Shown: positions 33,039 to 42,454 of the stretch, in pieces
Layout of the letters: every line of letters begins with the position of its first letter
How positions within the stretch are numbered: the first letter of the stretch is position 1
NCBI GenBank assembly: GCA_964532995.1
Contig: CAZHJN010000008.1
Coordinates: 1 to 56,288, forward strand
Direction of reading: 5' to 3'
Length of the DNA stretch: 56,288 nucleotides
Origin: DTJG01 sp964532995
GTDB taxonomy: Bacteria; Ratteibacteria; UBA8468; B48-G9; DTJG01
Notes under the pieces: generated by a model
Told to the model about the DNA's origin: nothing
Seen by the model: only the letters and a program-made list of their open reading frames with translations
The model's database searches: none
Made by a program: the position numbers and the translations under genes

Positions 33039-33719
33039 ATGAATCACTGCAACATCGCAGGTGAAAATCTGGTAAGAACATATGAGGCAAATGTCAGGGC
33101 ACTTGATGATATTTCTCTTTCAATACCCTGCGGAAAAATAACTGTTATACTTGGACCTTCAGGTTCGGGTAAAACGACTCTTTTGAACATTCTTGCACTT
33201 CTTGACAGACCTGATTCAGGTGAGGTGTTTTTAAACGGGAAAGCTTCTTCTTCTTTTTCAGAGAAGGAAAAGGCACAAATCAGAAACAGAATGTTCGGTT
33301 TTATTTTTCAGTTTTTCCACCTTATTCCTGAGTTAACTGTTGAAGAAAACGTTATGGTTCCCATGATGATAAGGCAACCAGATCTTCCCTTTTCCGGGTA
33401 CAGAGAAAAAGCCAGACGCCTGCTTGATGAGTTCAGCATTCTCAATAAAGCCGGTAATTATCCAAACCAGCTTTCTGGTGGGGAGAAACAGAGAGTGGCA
33501 ATATGCAGAAGTCTTGCAGGAGAGCCGGATATAATTTTTGCTGATGAACCCACCGGAAATCTTGATAAAAATGCAGGGGCTGAACTCATTTCCCTTATAG
33601 CTTTCTTAAACAGAGAGAAAGGCAAAACATTTATTATTGCAACCCATAATGAAAATTTTTTGAAAATAGCGGCAAATGTCATATACTTATCTAATGGAAA
33701 AATTATTCACAGGGAGTAA
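33039..33719 (+). CDS. lolD: Lipoprotein-releasing ABC transporter ATP-binding protein
   Basis: The 226-residue ATPase has Walker A GPSGSGKTT, signature LSGGEKQRVAICRSL, Walker B IIFADEPTG and the switch His in IATHNE. FQFFHLIPELTVEENV is the Q-loop region typical of the LolD/MacB type. It lies 2 bases after the permease and energises it. Confidence 0.95.
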   Translation: MNHCNIAGENLVRTYEANVRALDDISLSIPCGKITVILGPSGSGKTTLLNILALLDRPDSGEVFLNGKASSSFSEKEKAQIRNRMFGFIFQFFHLIPELTVEENVMVPMMIRQPDLPFSGYREKARRLLDEFSILNKAGNYPNQLSGGEKQRVAICRSLAGEPDIIFADEPTGNLDKNAGAELISLIAFLNREKGKTFIIATHNENFLKIAANVIYLSNGKIIHRE

Positions 33720-33721
33720 AA

Positions 33722-34594
33722 ATGGGACTATTGATTTATTTTGACGGTAAATTTGTTGATGAGAAGGATGCGAAGGTTTCTGTTTTTGACCACGGATTAC
33801 TTTATGGAGATGGCGTTTTTGAGGGATTGAGAACATATGATGGAAGAATTTTCCGACTTCAAGGACATATCAAAAGGTTATACAGGTCTGCAAAAGCCAT
33901 AATGCTTGAAATTCCTGTTTCAATGGAGGAGATGTCAGATATAATCATCAAGACCATAAAGAAAAACGGGTTAAAAAACTCGTATGTCAGGGTTGTTGTA
34001 ACAAGAGGTATAGGAGATCTTGGCCTTGATCCGAGAAAATGCTCGAAACCAACAGTTTTTGTTATTGCAAGCAAAATAAAACTTTATCCTGAAGAATATT
34101 ATGAGAAAGGTCTTTCTGTTGTTACCATAGCAACAAGGAGAAATCTGACTGAGAGTCTAAACCCTGCCATCAAATCCTTAAACTATCTTAATAACATTCT
34201 TGCTAAAATTGAAGCAACAAACGCTGGAGCCATGGAAGGGCTTTTACTCAACAACGAAGGTTACGTTGCTGAATGTACGGGTGAAAACATCTTTATCCTT
34301 GACGGAAACAGGCTTATGACACCACCCATATATGCCGGAGCTCTTGATGGAATTACAAGAGATGCTGTTATTCAAATCGGGAAAAACATGGGTCTTGATG
34401 TTCAGGAAAAATTGCTTACAAGGTATGATCTTTACAATGCAGACGAATGTTTCCTGACAGGCACCGCTGCTGAAATTATACCTGTATCCGTTATTGATGG
34501 AAGAAAAATAGGTTCAGGAAAAACAGGAAAACTAACAAAAAAAATCAGAGAAGAATTTCATAAGTTGACCATCAGCGAAGGTATTCCAATCTGA
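33722..34594 (+). CDS. ilvE: Branched-chain amino acid aminotransferase (class IV)
   Basis: The 290-residue fold-type IV PLP enzyme has VFDHGLLYGDGVFEGLR near the N-terminus, the Schiff-base lysine in IKSLNYLNNILAK, and the end motif ECFLTGTAAEIIPVSVIDGR. It likely transaminates leucine, isoleucine and valine; D-amino acid transaminase is the alternative. It sits 2 bases after lolD and 6 before mcsA, in the position where Firmicutes would carry the ctsR repressor. Confidence 0.9.
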   Translation: MGLLIYFDGKFVDEKDAKVSVFDHGLLYGDGVFEGLRTYDGRIFRLQGHIKRLYRSAKAIMLEIPVSMEEMSDIIIKTIKKNGLKNSYVRVVVTRGIGDLGLDPRKCSKPTVFVIASKIKLYPEEYYEKGLSVVTIATRRNLTESLNPAIKSLNYLNNILAKIEATNAGAMEGLLLNNEGYVAECTGENIFILDGNRLMTPPIYAGALDGITRDAVIQIGKNMGLDVQEKLLTRYDLYNADECFLTGTAAEIIPVSVIDGRKIGSGKTGKLTKKIREEFHKLTISEGIPI

Positions 34595-34600
34595 GATACC

Positions 34601-35059
34601 ATGAAATGCACATTTTGCGGGAAAAATTCAGCAAGGTTATTTTTTATGGAAATTTCTTCAAGGGGTAATGTTGTCAGAAATTATTACTGTCTTGAATGCG
34701 TAAACAAAAATCCTGAAATCCGTATGATGCTTGAGATATTTTCAGAGAAGAAACAAAAACGGCCTGAAAAGAAGGAAAAAGTTTGTCCCTTTTGCGGTAT
34801 CACACTCAGGGAATTAAAAGATTCTGGTTTTGCCGGATGCGCGAAATGCTACAGGATTTTCAGACCTTTTATAAGGAGGAAAATTAAAAGAATGCACAAT
34901 GGTTTTTTCCACAGAGGAAAATTTCCTGTTTCCTATGGAAATAGAAAGAATATTCTGTGCTATCTTGAAGACAGGATGAGGCAGGCTGTTTCCGAACATA
35001 ATTTTGAAGAAATTGAAAAAATCAGGAAGGAATTTGAACTTTTCATGGATAATGGATAA
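34601..35059 (+). CDS. mcsA: McsA-like zinc-finger/UVR protein, activator of McsB
   Basis: The 152-residue protein has four CxxC pairs (MKCTFCGK, YYCLECVN, KVCPFCGI, CAKCYR) and a C-terminal UVR-like helix pair (LEDRMRQAVSEHNFEEIEKIRKEF). In Firmicutes McsA binds zinc and activates the arginine kinase McsB. The gene overlaps mcsB by 8 bases, so the pair are coupled. The family match is clear from motif order. Confidence 0.88.
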   Translation: MKCTFCGKNSARLFFMEISSRGNVVRNYYCLECVNKNPEIRMMLEIFSEKKQKRPEKKEKVCPFCGITLRELKDSGFAGCAKCYRIFRPFIRRKIKRMHNGFFHRGKFPVSYGNRKNILCYLEDRMRQAVSEHNFEEIEKIRKEFELFMDNG

Positions 35060-36104
35060 AAAAGTAAAGGATTTAATACTCAACGAACCGGTGCTGTCTG
35101 ACGAACAGTTGATTTTTACCACACGGGCGAGACTGGCTCGCAATATTGAGAGATATCCTTTTCCCCATATGATGAATGAAAAGCAAGCAGAGAAACTTGC
35201 TCTTGAAGTGGTTGAAGCGGTACGCGATATTGTAAATGATACATGTATTGTTATTCCTATGGCTGATGTTGATCCTTTAACTCGGGGTCTCATGGTTGAA
35301 AGGCATCTGATAAGTCCTGAGTTCGCAGAAGATGGTTTTGGGAAGATCCTCATATTGTTTCCTCGACTCAAATTGAGAATACTTGTTAATGAAGAAGACC
35401 ATCTTAGAATTTCCTGTTATGATACGGATGGCAATCTGGAGAAAACATGGAAAGTTCTGGATGCTTTTGACTGTAATCTGGGAGATAGGATCAGATATGC
35501 GTTTGATAAAGAATTTGGCTATCTCACGAGCTGTCCCACAAACATTGGTTCCGGTTTAAGGATTTCTTCCATAGTATTTTTGCCTGTACTCAAAGCCACC
35601 AGAAAGATCAAAAACATCTTTCAACTGTTGTATAAATTGGGTTGTGTTATCAGGGGTTTTTATGGAGAAGGTTCACCGGTTATGGCAAATTTCTATCAGA
35701 TTTCCACGGGCAATGTTCTTGGAAAAACAGAACAGGAAATTTGTGAGGATTTTGAAGCTGTTATCAGTGCGATCAGGCAACAGGAGATGGATTCAACGGG
35801 TTTGGTGAATATAGCAACCGTAAAAAGAAATATAAAAATTTTTATTGACAGAATTTTCAGCAATGTTTCAGGAGAAATATCTTTTGATCATGCGATAAAT
35901 GGTCTTTCAGTATTGCTTTTTGGGAAAAAGTTAGGTATCATACAGATGAGAGAAAATTTATTGAAAAGGCTTGTTTACAGAATTATGCCTTTATCATTGC
36001 AGTTTGAAGCAGGCACAAAACTGGAACAGGTGGAACAGGAAAGATTCCGGTTCAGAATACTGGAACGTGAATTGAGGAACGCAAATGTTCGAGCAATACT
36101 TTGA
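35052..36104 (+). CDS. mcsB: Protein arginine kinase McsB
   Basis: The 350-residue phosphagen-kinase-like protein has FTTRARLARNIERYPF, EEDHLRISCYD, and SCPTNIGSGLRISSIVFLP, the nucleotide- and substrate-binding blocks of McsB; the N-terminal guanidino-specificity domain of creatine kinases is absent. It phosphorylates arginines on proteins, marking them for ClpC-ClpP in Firmicutes. The ATG at 35052 was chosen; an upstream in-frame start at 35004 lies well inside mcsA. It overlaps clpC by 20 bases. The ctsR repressor is missing. Confidence 0.93.
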   Translation: MDKKVKDLILNEPVLSDEQLIFTTRARLARNIERYPFPHMMNEKQAEKLALEVVEAVRDIVNDTCIVIPMADVDPLTRGLMVERHLISPEFAEDGFGKILILFPRLKLRILVNEEDHLRISCYDTDGNLEKTWKVLDAFDCNLGDRIRYAFDKEFGYLTSCPTNIGSGLRISSIVFLPVLKATRKIKNIFQLLYKLGCVIRGFYGEGSPVMANFYQISTGNVLGKTEQEICEDFEAVISAIRQQEMDSTGLVNIATVKRNIKIFIDRIFSNVSGEISFDHAINGLSVLLFGKKLGIIQMRENLLKRLVYRIMPLSLQFEAGTKLEQVEQERFRFRILERELRNANVRAIL

Positions 36105-38604
36105 AAGATTTACAAAAAGGGTTAAAACTGTCCTGGAACTGGCAAGGCAGAACGCAATGAGATACGGGCACAGTCAGATAGAGACAGAAGACATTCTGAT
36201 TGGACTTCTTGATGAAGGACAGGGTATGGGTATCGCGGTTTTGCATTTTTTGAAGGTCGATCCTGAACATGTAAGATTTGAACTTGAGAAAACCATTCGT
36301 GTTGGCATACCGATTCTCACCTCAGGAGAGATTCCATTGAGCCCCGGAACAAAAAGAGTACTTGCCCTTTCCTATCGTCAGGCACAATATTTCGGACACA
36401 CTTATGTTGGCACGGAGCATCTTCTTATAGGTCTTATTGCAGAAGAAGAAGGACTTGCAGCAAAGGTTCTTATTCGTTTTGGTCTGACAGTGGAAAATAT
36501 CAGAAAGGCAATAGAAAATCTTCTCTGGGGCGAACCAGAAAACATTTCAAAAAACAAACAGACACCTTCGCAAACTTCTTCCCAGACTCATGCTAAATCA
36601 AAAACACCAACCATAGATGCATATGGCAGAGATATAACTCATCTTGCAGAGGAAAAAAAGCTTGATCCTGTTATTGGAAGAGAGAAAGAAATTGAAAGAG
36701 TTACTCAAATTCTTTGCAGGCGGAAAAAGAACAATCCGGTACTTCTTGGAGAAGCAGGCGTGGGGAAAACTGCGATTGTGGAAGGATTTGCTCAGAAAAT
36801 AGCATCAGGCAATATTCCTGAAATACTGAAGAACAAGAGGATTATTATGATTGACCTCGCCAGCCTTGTAGCGGGAACAAAATACAGAGGAGAATTTGAA
36901 CAGAGAGTAAAACTTCTCCTGGATGAGATAAAACAGAACAAAAATATCATAATTTTTATAGATGAACTGCATACCCTTGTGGGAGCAGGTGGCGCTGAAG
37001 GAGCCATAGATGCATCAAATATATTAAAACCTGCACTTTCTCGCGGTGAGATACAGTGTATTGGTGCGACAACATTTGATGAATACAGGAAATATATTGA
37101 AAAAGATGCTGCTCTTGAACGAAGGTTCCAGCCTGTCATCGTTAATCCTCCAACAGTGAATGAAACAATTGAAATATTAAAGGGTTTACGGCCAAGGTAT
37201 GAGGAACACCATAGACTGAAAATAACAGATGAAGCCCTTGTTCTTGCGGCAAAGCTTGCGGATAGATACATAACGGGCAGATTTCTGCCTGACAAGGCGA
37301 TAGATCTGATAGATGAAGCAGCAAGCAAGCAGCGTCTTCTGTTTTCATGCAGCACGCCGTCAGAAATTGAGGAACTTGAAAAACGAGCCACACAGCTTGT
37401 TTCATTGCAGGAAAAAGCCACATTCCAACAGGATTTCGAAAAAGCCGCAAGGATAAGGGACAGAATAAGAGAAATAAGAGCTCGTATAAATGAAGCCAGA
37501 TCCTGCTGGGAAAAGACGCAGTCCGATTCACTCAAAACAGTCACAGAAAAAGAAATTGTGGAGATTGTTTCAAAATGGACCGGGATTCCTTTATCTCAGT
37601 TCTGTAAGGAAGAAAGAGAAAAACTTCTTGAAATGGAGGATTACCTTCACAGGATTGTGGTTGGTCAGGATGAGGCAATTTCTGCGGTGAGCAGAGCCAT
37701 AAGACGTTCAAGGGCCGGTATTAAGGATCAGAAGCGTCCGATTGGTTCTTTCCTTTTTCTCGGTCCAACAGGTGTCGGTAAAACTCTTCTTGCAAGGGCG
37801 CTGGCTGAATTCTTATTTGGAGATGAGCAGGCTTTGATTCAGGTTGATATGTCTGAATATATGGAAAAATTTGCCATAAGCAGATTGATAGGCGCCCCTC
37901 CCGGATATGTCGGTTATGAGGAAGGAGGTCAGCTTACTGAAAAGGTGCGGAGGAGACCATATTCTGTTGTTCTGCTTGATGAAATTGAAAAGGCACATCC
38001 AGATGTTTTCAACCTTTTACTCCAGGTTCTTGAAGAGGGCAGGCTAACGGATAGTTTTGGAAGAAGCGTGAGTTTTCAGAATGGCATATTGATACTGACA
38101 TCAAACATAGGAACCCAGCGTCTTAAAAATCGTTCAACGATTGGTTTTCAGGAAGAAGGTGAAACACTTCCATACAACGTTGTTAGAGAAAGGATTCTTG
38201 AAGAAGTTAAAAAAACCTTCAGGCCTGAATTTCTCAACAGACTTGACGAAATCATAGTTTTCCATCCACTTGAACAACAACATCTGTTAAGAATTGTTGA
38301 TCTTGAAGTTGAGAAGGTTGCACAGAGACTAAAGGAACAGAATCTGACAATTTATCTCACTGAAGGAGCAAGAGAATTTTTGAAGAGGGTGGGTACTGAT
38401 CCACAGTTTGGAGCAAGGCCATTGAGAAGGGCTATTTCTCGATATCTTGAAGATCCCATTTCTGAGGAGATTTTGAAAGAGAGTTTTCCAAAGAACGCAC
38501 ATATTGTTGTAAAAGCCACTGAAACCCGACTGATTTTCACTGTAACCGAAGGAGAAAAACATGTCGCAACTGCGTCTGACACAAACCCTTGTTCTCCTGA
38601 CTAG
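36085..38604 (+). CDS. clpC: ATP-dependent Clp protease ATP-binding subunit ClpC
   Basis: The 839-residue unfoldase has an N-terminal Clp-N double repeat (about 1-150), AAA1 with Walker A GEAGVGKTA (about 222), a middle domain with UVR motif (about 438-470), AAA2 with GPTGVGKT (about 559) and a C-terminal D2-small domain. The ClpP docking loop reads STIGFQ (IGF near 687), so it can pair with ClpP. The start follows TTGAGGAA. It overlaps bamA by 44 bases, a long overlap explained by a good AAGGAG site before the bamA ATG. Confidence 0.96.
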   Translation: MFEQYFERFTKRVKTVLELARQNAMRYGHSQIETEDILIGLLDEGQGMGIAVLHFLKVDPEHVRFELEKTIRVGIPILTSGEIPLSPGTKRVLALSYRQAQYFGHTYVGTEHLLIGLIAEEEGLAAKVLIRFGLTVENIRKAIENLLWGEPENISKNKQTPSQTSSQTHAKSKTPTIDAYGRDITHLAEEKKLDPVIGREKEIERVTQILCRRKKNNPVLLGEAGVGKTAIVEGFAQKIASGNIPEILKNKRIIMIDLASLVAGTKYRGEFEQRVKLLLDEIKQNKNIIIFIDELHTLVGAGGAEGAIDASNILKPALSRGEIQCIGATTFDEYRKYIEKDAALERRFQPVIVNPPTVNETIEILKGLRPRYEEHHRLKITDEALVLAAKLADRYITGRFLPDKAIDLIDEAASKQRLLFSCSTPSEIEELEKRATQLVSLQEKATFQQDFEKAARIRDRIREIRARINEARSCWEKTQSDSLKTVTEKEIVEIVSKWTGIPLSQFCKEEREKLLEMEDYLHRIVVGQDEAISAVSRAIRRSRAGIKDQKRPIGSFLFLGPTGVGKTLLARALAEFLFGDEQALIQVDMSEYMEKFAISRLIGAPPGYVGYEEGGQLTEKVRRRPYSVVLLDEIEKAHPDVFNLLLQVLEEGRLTDSFGRSVSFQNGILILTSNIGTQRLKNRSTIGFQEEGETLPYNVVRERILEEVKKTFRPEFLNRLDEIIVFHPLEQQHLLRIVDLEVEKVAQRLKEQNLTIYLTEGAREFLKRVGTDPQFGARPLRRAISRYLEDPISEEILKESFPKNAHIVVKATETRLIFTVTEGEKHVATASDTNPCSPD

Positions 38605-40822
38605 TTTTTTTCTGTCAGTTTTTCTTTACGCCGACACTTCCACAGTTGCCAGCATCACAGTAAAGGGAAATAAAACGGTTTCTTCCACGAAAATCAATTT
38701 GATGCTCAGAACAAAACCAGGTGAATCGCTGGACGAAGAAATCTGGAAAAGAGATATTCAGGGACTGATGGAAACAGGATTTTTCTCTTCAGTGAAGTAC
38801 GAAATAAAGAAAACAGATAAGGGATTTGATATCACGCTTATTGTTGAAGAGTATCCGCAGATTTCGGAAATAAAATTTGCAGGAGCAAAATTCTTTAAGA
38901 AAAAGGAACTTGAAAAGGTTATTGAGGTCAAGAAGGGAGACTATTGCAGTGATATTCTTGTTAATAGTGCAGTAGCAAAGCTCAAACAGTTGTATGAAAA
39001 TAAAGGTGTCTGTTTTACAGATATTTCAGCTTCCATAATTCCTGCAGCTGAAAACAAGGTGATTCTGACATTCAATATAGAGGAGGGTGAAAAGAGATTT
39101 CTTGTCAGTAAAATAAGTTTTATCGGTAATAAGGCTTTTGATTCTGATGTTCTTCGCAGGAAGATGAAAATAAAACAGAGAAGGATGCCATTCTTACGCG
39201 GGACATTCAAACCTGATATTTTTGAAGATGACCTTGAAAGACTGAGGAATTTTTACATAAACAATGGTTATCCTCAATGCAAAATTGATAGAGAAATTTC
39301 CTTTGAAGGGATATGGGTGAAGATAAGTATCTCAATTGAAGAAGGTGAAAAGTATTACTTCGGAAAGACAGAATTTTCAGGGAATCCTGTTTTTTCTATT
39401 GATAAGCTCAATAAGATGGTTGAATATCATGAAGGTGATGTATTCTCGCAATCAAAATTGGACAGAACACTTTCAAATATGTTTCGGCTGTATTCAGATG
39501 CTGGTTACATCAATCCTGAAATTCTTCCTGTGCCTGAGATTAAGGGATCCAGTGTTAATTATAAAGTTGTAATTGATCCACGCAGCAGAGTATCCATAAA
39601 TGAGATAAATATAACCGGTAATACCATCACGAAGGATAAGGTAATACGTCGGGAAATGGTCATACATCCAGGAGATATTTTTTCAGGTGAAAAGGTTAGA
39701 AAAAGTTTCAATAACCTTGCAGACCTTCAATATTTTGACGAAATAGACATCAAACCTGAACCTGTTGATGAAAAATCTGTAAATCTGAATGTTTCTGTGA
39801 AGGATAGAGAAAGGACGGGTTTATTTACCTTTGGGGCCGGCTATGATTCACTTGAAAAGGGTATTGGATTTATCAGTGTTGAACAGAGAAACTTTGATAT
39901 TTCAAATCCTCCTTATTTCAGAGGCGCCGGACAGAATCTGAGGCTTGAAGCTAAAATAGGCGGTATTACAAGAAACTTTCTTCTTAGCTTTACAGAACCA
40001 TACCTTTTTGATAGACCCATTTCCTTTGGTCCGGACGTATTCATTACAGAAATGTCCTGGGATGACTATGCCGAAAAACACAGCGGATTTAATCTCAGGA
40101 TCGGTCGAAGATGGGAAAATTTTTCTCTTGGATTTAAACTTATGACAGATCGGGTTAAACTTTCGGATATCAAAATACCAGAACCAGAATTCCAGAACCA
40201 GGCTGGTAGTAATAGAATAAATAGCATTACTGCTACATTTACTTTTCAAACCCTTGACAGAAGGATTATGCCAAAAAATGGAAACCTTGCTGAACTGACT
40301 ATTGAATATGCCGGCAATGTCCTGGCAAGCGATATTGAATACTGGAAGGCAACGATAAAAAATGATTATTATAAGAGTTTTGGGAAATGGGTTTTTCACA
40401 GCAAAACTTATGCGGGAAAGGTTGATAGTTTTGGTGATACTCTGGATGTTCCGCTTTATGAAAGGTTTTTTGGAGGAGGCATAGGAACAGTCAGGGGATA
40501 TAAGGAAAGAGAACTCGGACCTAAAAGCGCGGATGAAAAATATTATCTCGGAGGTAAGTCCATATTTGCACAAAATTTAGAATTGATGTATCCTTTATCT
40601 GGAGAAAACGAAATATTATGGGGTGTTGTTTTTTATGATGCGGGCAATGTATGGGATAAGGATTTTGACCTGGGTGACTTAAAACAGTCTGCTGGTGTTG
40701 GATTGAGAATCAAAGTTCCCATAATGCCTGTACCCATACAGCTTGATTATGGATGGGCGATAAATCCTGAACCATACCAGAGCAAAGGTCAGTTACACGT
40801 TGGTTTCACTCTGGGATTTTAA
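38561..40822 (+). CDS. bamA: Outer membrane protein assembly factor BamA
   Basis: The 753-residue protein has a signal peptide (MSQLRLTQTLVLLTSFFLSVFLYAD), five POTRA-like repeats (about 28-345) and an Omp85 beta-barrel. TVRGYKERELGP near residue 644 is the conserved VRGF/Y loop in the barrel, and the C-terminus ends with GFTLGF, a typical terminal strand. It inserts outer-membrane proteins. It is followed by ompH and the lpx genes, the conserved Gram-negative order. Confidence 0.95.
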   Translation: MSQLRLTQTLVLLTSFFLSVFLYADTSTVASITVKGNKTVSSTKINLMLRTKPGESLDEEIWKRDIQGLMETGFFSSVKYEIKKTDKGFDITLIVEEYPQISEIKFAGAKFFKKKELEKVIEVKKGDYCSDILVNSAVAKLKQLYENKGVCFTDISASIIPAAENKVILTFNIEEGEKRFLVSKISFIGNKAFDSDVLRRKMKIKQRRMPFLRGTFKPDIFEDDLERLRNFYINNGYPQCKIDREISFEGIWVKISISIEEGEKYYFGKTEFSGNPVFSIDKLNKMVEYHEGDVFSQSKLDRTLSNMFRLYSDAGYINPEILPVPEIKGSSVNYKVVIDPRSRVSINEINITGNTITKDKVIRREMVIHPGDIFSGEKVRKSFNNLADLQYFDEIDIKPEPVDEKSVNLNVSVKDRERTGLFTFGAGYDSLEKGIGFISVEQRNFDISNPPYFRGAGQNLRLEAKIGGITRNFLLSFTEPYLFDRPISFGPDVFITEMSWDDYAEKHSGFNLRIGRRWENFSLGFKLMTDRVKLSDIKIPEPEFQNQAGSNRINSITATFTFQTLDRRIMPKNGNLAELTIEYAGNVLASDIEYWKATIKNDYYKSFGKWVFHSKTYAGKVDSFGDTLDVPLYERFFGGGIGTVRGYKERELGPKSADEKYYLGGKSIFAQNLELMYPLSGENEILWGVVFYDAGNVWDKDFDLGDLKQSAGVGLRIKVPIMPVPIQLDYGWAINPEPYQSKGQLHVGFTLGF

Positions 40823-40838
40823 AGGAAAAGGAGATAAA

Positions 40839-41378
40839 ATGAAATTCTTTTTCAGGGCCGTTCTTATTGCAGTGGGTTTTATGTTTTTAAGTTATTATGC
40901 ATTTTCTGCGACTCCACCAAAGGATGCACCAAAGGTTCTTAAGGTGGGATATGTAAGTCTTGAAATGATTTTTGATCAGTACAAAAAGACAGCAGAAAGC
41001 AGAGATGAATTCGAAAAAGAAAGAGAAAATCAGCAAAAAGAAATCGCAAAAAAGCAGGAAGAACTCAGAAAGGCCCAGGAAACATATGAAAAGCAGAAAG
41101 ATATTCTGAAGCCTGAAGAAAAGAAAAAGACTGAAGAGGAAATCCAGAAACTTCAGCAGGAATTTTACAATTTTGTGGGTGCTGCAAATCAGAAACTCGA
41201 CGAGAAAAAGTCCCAGCTTATTGAGGCGAGATTAAGAGAAATTCAGGATGCAATAAAAGAATTTGCAATAAAAGAAAAATATGATTTCATATTGAATTCT
41301 CAGGCTGTTTTCTATGGTCCAGAAGGGACTGATATTACTGAACAGATTGTGAAATTTCTGAATAAAGAGAAAAAGTAA
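40839..41378 (+). CDS. OmpH/Skp family periplasmic chaperone
   Basis: The 179-residue protein has a signal peptide (MKFFFRAVLIAVGFMFLSYYAF), the start motif KVGYVSLEMIFDQYKKT, then a long charged coiled coil (about 55-130) as in the arms of Skp. The closing strand region is KYDFILNSQAVFYG. Skp carries unfolded outer-membrane proteins to BamA. The ATG at 40839 follows AAGGAG; an earlier in-frame start falls inside bamA. Confidence 0.88.
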   Translation: MKFFFRAVLIAVGFMFLSYYAFSATPPKDAPKVLKVGYVSLEMIFDQYKKTAESRDEFEKERENQQKEIAKKQEELRKAQETYEKQKDILKPEEKKKTEEEIQKLQQEFYNFVGAANQKLDEKKSQLIEARLREIQDAIKEFAIKEKYDFILNSQAVFYGPEGTDITEQIVKFLNKEKK

Positions 41379-41392
41379 AGGAAATGTTTAAG

Positions 41393-42454
41393 ATGACTGT
41401 TAAGGAAATCGCCCGACTTGTGGGCGGAGAGATTGTGGGAGATCCTGATACAGTTATAACGGATGTATTAGGGATTAAAGAAGCAAAGAAGGGTTCAATT
41501 ACATTTGTTGCAAACCCAAAATATCTGGTACTTTTAAAATCAACCCAGGCAAGCGCCGTTATTGTTTCCAGAAACAATCATTATTTGGTTAATTCTGACC
41601 TTACTCTAGTAAAGGTTGAAAACCCATCTCTTGCATTTTCGAGAATAATAGCACTGATAGGTCCTGAACCGATAAAATTCAAGCCCGGCATACATCCTAC
41701 GGCTATCATAGGCAAAAATGTTAAACTGGGCAGGGATGTTTCAATCCAGCCTTATACAGTGATTGAAGATGATGTGGTCATAGGAGATAGGACTGTTGTT
41801 GGTGCGTGCGGTTATATTGGGCATTACACCAGAATAGGAAATGATTGTTTTATATATCCTCATGTGATAATACGCGAAAGAATAATCATAGGTGACAGGG
41901 TTAACATTCATTCTGGAACAGTGATTGGTGGAGATGGTTTTGGTTTCGCCACGGTCAAGGGTGTCCATCATAAAATACCCCAGATAGGAACAGTTGAAAT
42001 AGGAGATGACGTTGAAATCGGTTCAAATGTGACGATTGATCGTGCAAGGTTTGAAAAGACGTATATTGGTAATGGCGTTAAGATAGATAATCTTGTTCAG
42101 ATTGCTCATAATGTTATTATCGGGGATAATACAATCATAGTAGCTCAGGTTGGTATTTCAGGAAGTACAAGGGTGGGGAAAAATGTTATTATCGCAGGGC
42201 AGGCGGGCCTCATCGGACATATAGAAATTGGAGATAATGCAATTATCGGTGGGAAAGCAGGTGTTACAAAAAATGTTCCTGCGAACGCAAATGTTTCGGG
42301 ATTTCCAGCAAGAGAAAAATGGGAAGATATGAAATGCGCCGCTTATCTTCGCAGATCTCCTGAGGTTTTTGAAAAGCTCAAGGATCTTGAAAAGCGGATA
42401 GCCCAATTAGAGAAAAAAATTCAGAAACAGAAAAATGAATCAGAAGACAATTGA
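41393..42454 (+). CDS. lpxD: UDP-3-O-(3-hydroxyacyl)glucosamine N-acyltransferase
   Basis: This protein of about 353 residues has an N-terminal uridine-binding domain, then left-handed beta-helix hexapeptide repeats and a C-terminal coiled coil (LKDLEKRIAQLEKKIQKQ). The catalytic His lies in DNLVQIAHNVII. It adds the N-linked acyl chain in lipid A synthesis. The ATG at 41393 (MTVKEIARLVGGE) suits the family and the AAAGG site; an ATG at 41384 is only 2 bases from that site. It overlaps the lpxC-fabZ gene by 20 bases. Confidence 0.94.
   Translation: MTVKEIARLVGGEIVGDPDTVITDVLGIKEAKKGSITFVANPKYLVLLKSTQASAVIVSRNNHYLVNSDLTLVKVENPSLAFSRIIALIGPEPIKFKPGIHPTAIIGKNVKLGRDVSIQPYTVIEDDVVIGDRTVVGACGYIGHYTRIGNDCFIYPHVIIRERIIIGDRVNIHSGTVIGGDGFGFATVKGVHHKIPQIGTVEIGDDVEIGSNVTIDRARFEKTYIGNGVKIDNLVQIAHNVIIGDNTIIVAQVGISGSTRVGKNVIIAGQAGLIGHIEIGDNAIIGGKAGVTKNVPANANVSGFPAREKWEDMKCAAYLRRSPEVFEKLKDLEKRIAQLEKKIQKQKNESEDN

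Noticed and set aside
34814..35371. 185-codon open frame antisense to mcsA/mcsB
   Set aside because: Both sense genes are clearly conserved; this is a shadow frame.
36792..37544. 250-codon open frame antisense to clpC
   Set aside because: It lies entirely inside a well-conserved clpC, is rich in Ser/Leu as expected of a codon shadow, and has no domain.
39902..40573. 223-codon open frame antisense to bamA
   Set aside because: It shadows the BamA barrel sequence and has no recognisable domain or start signal.
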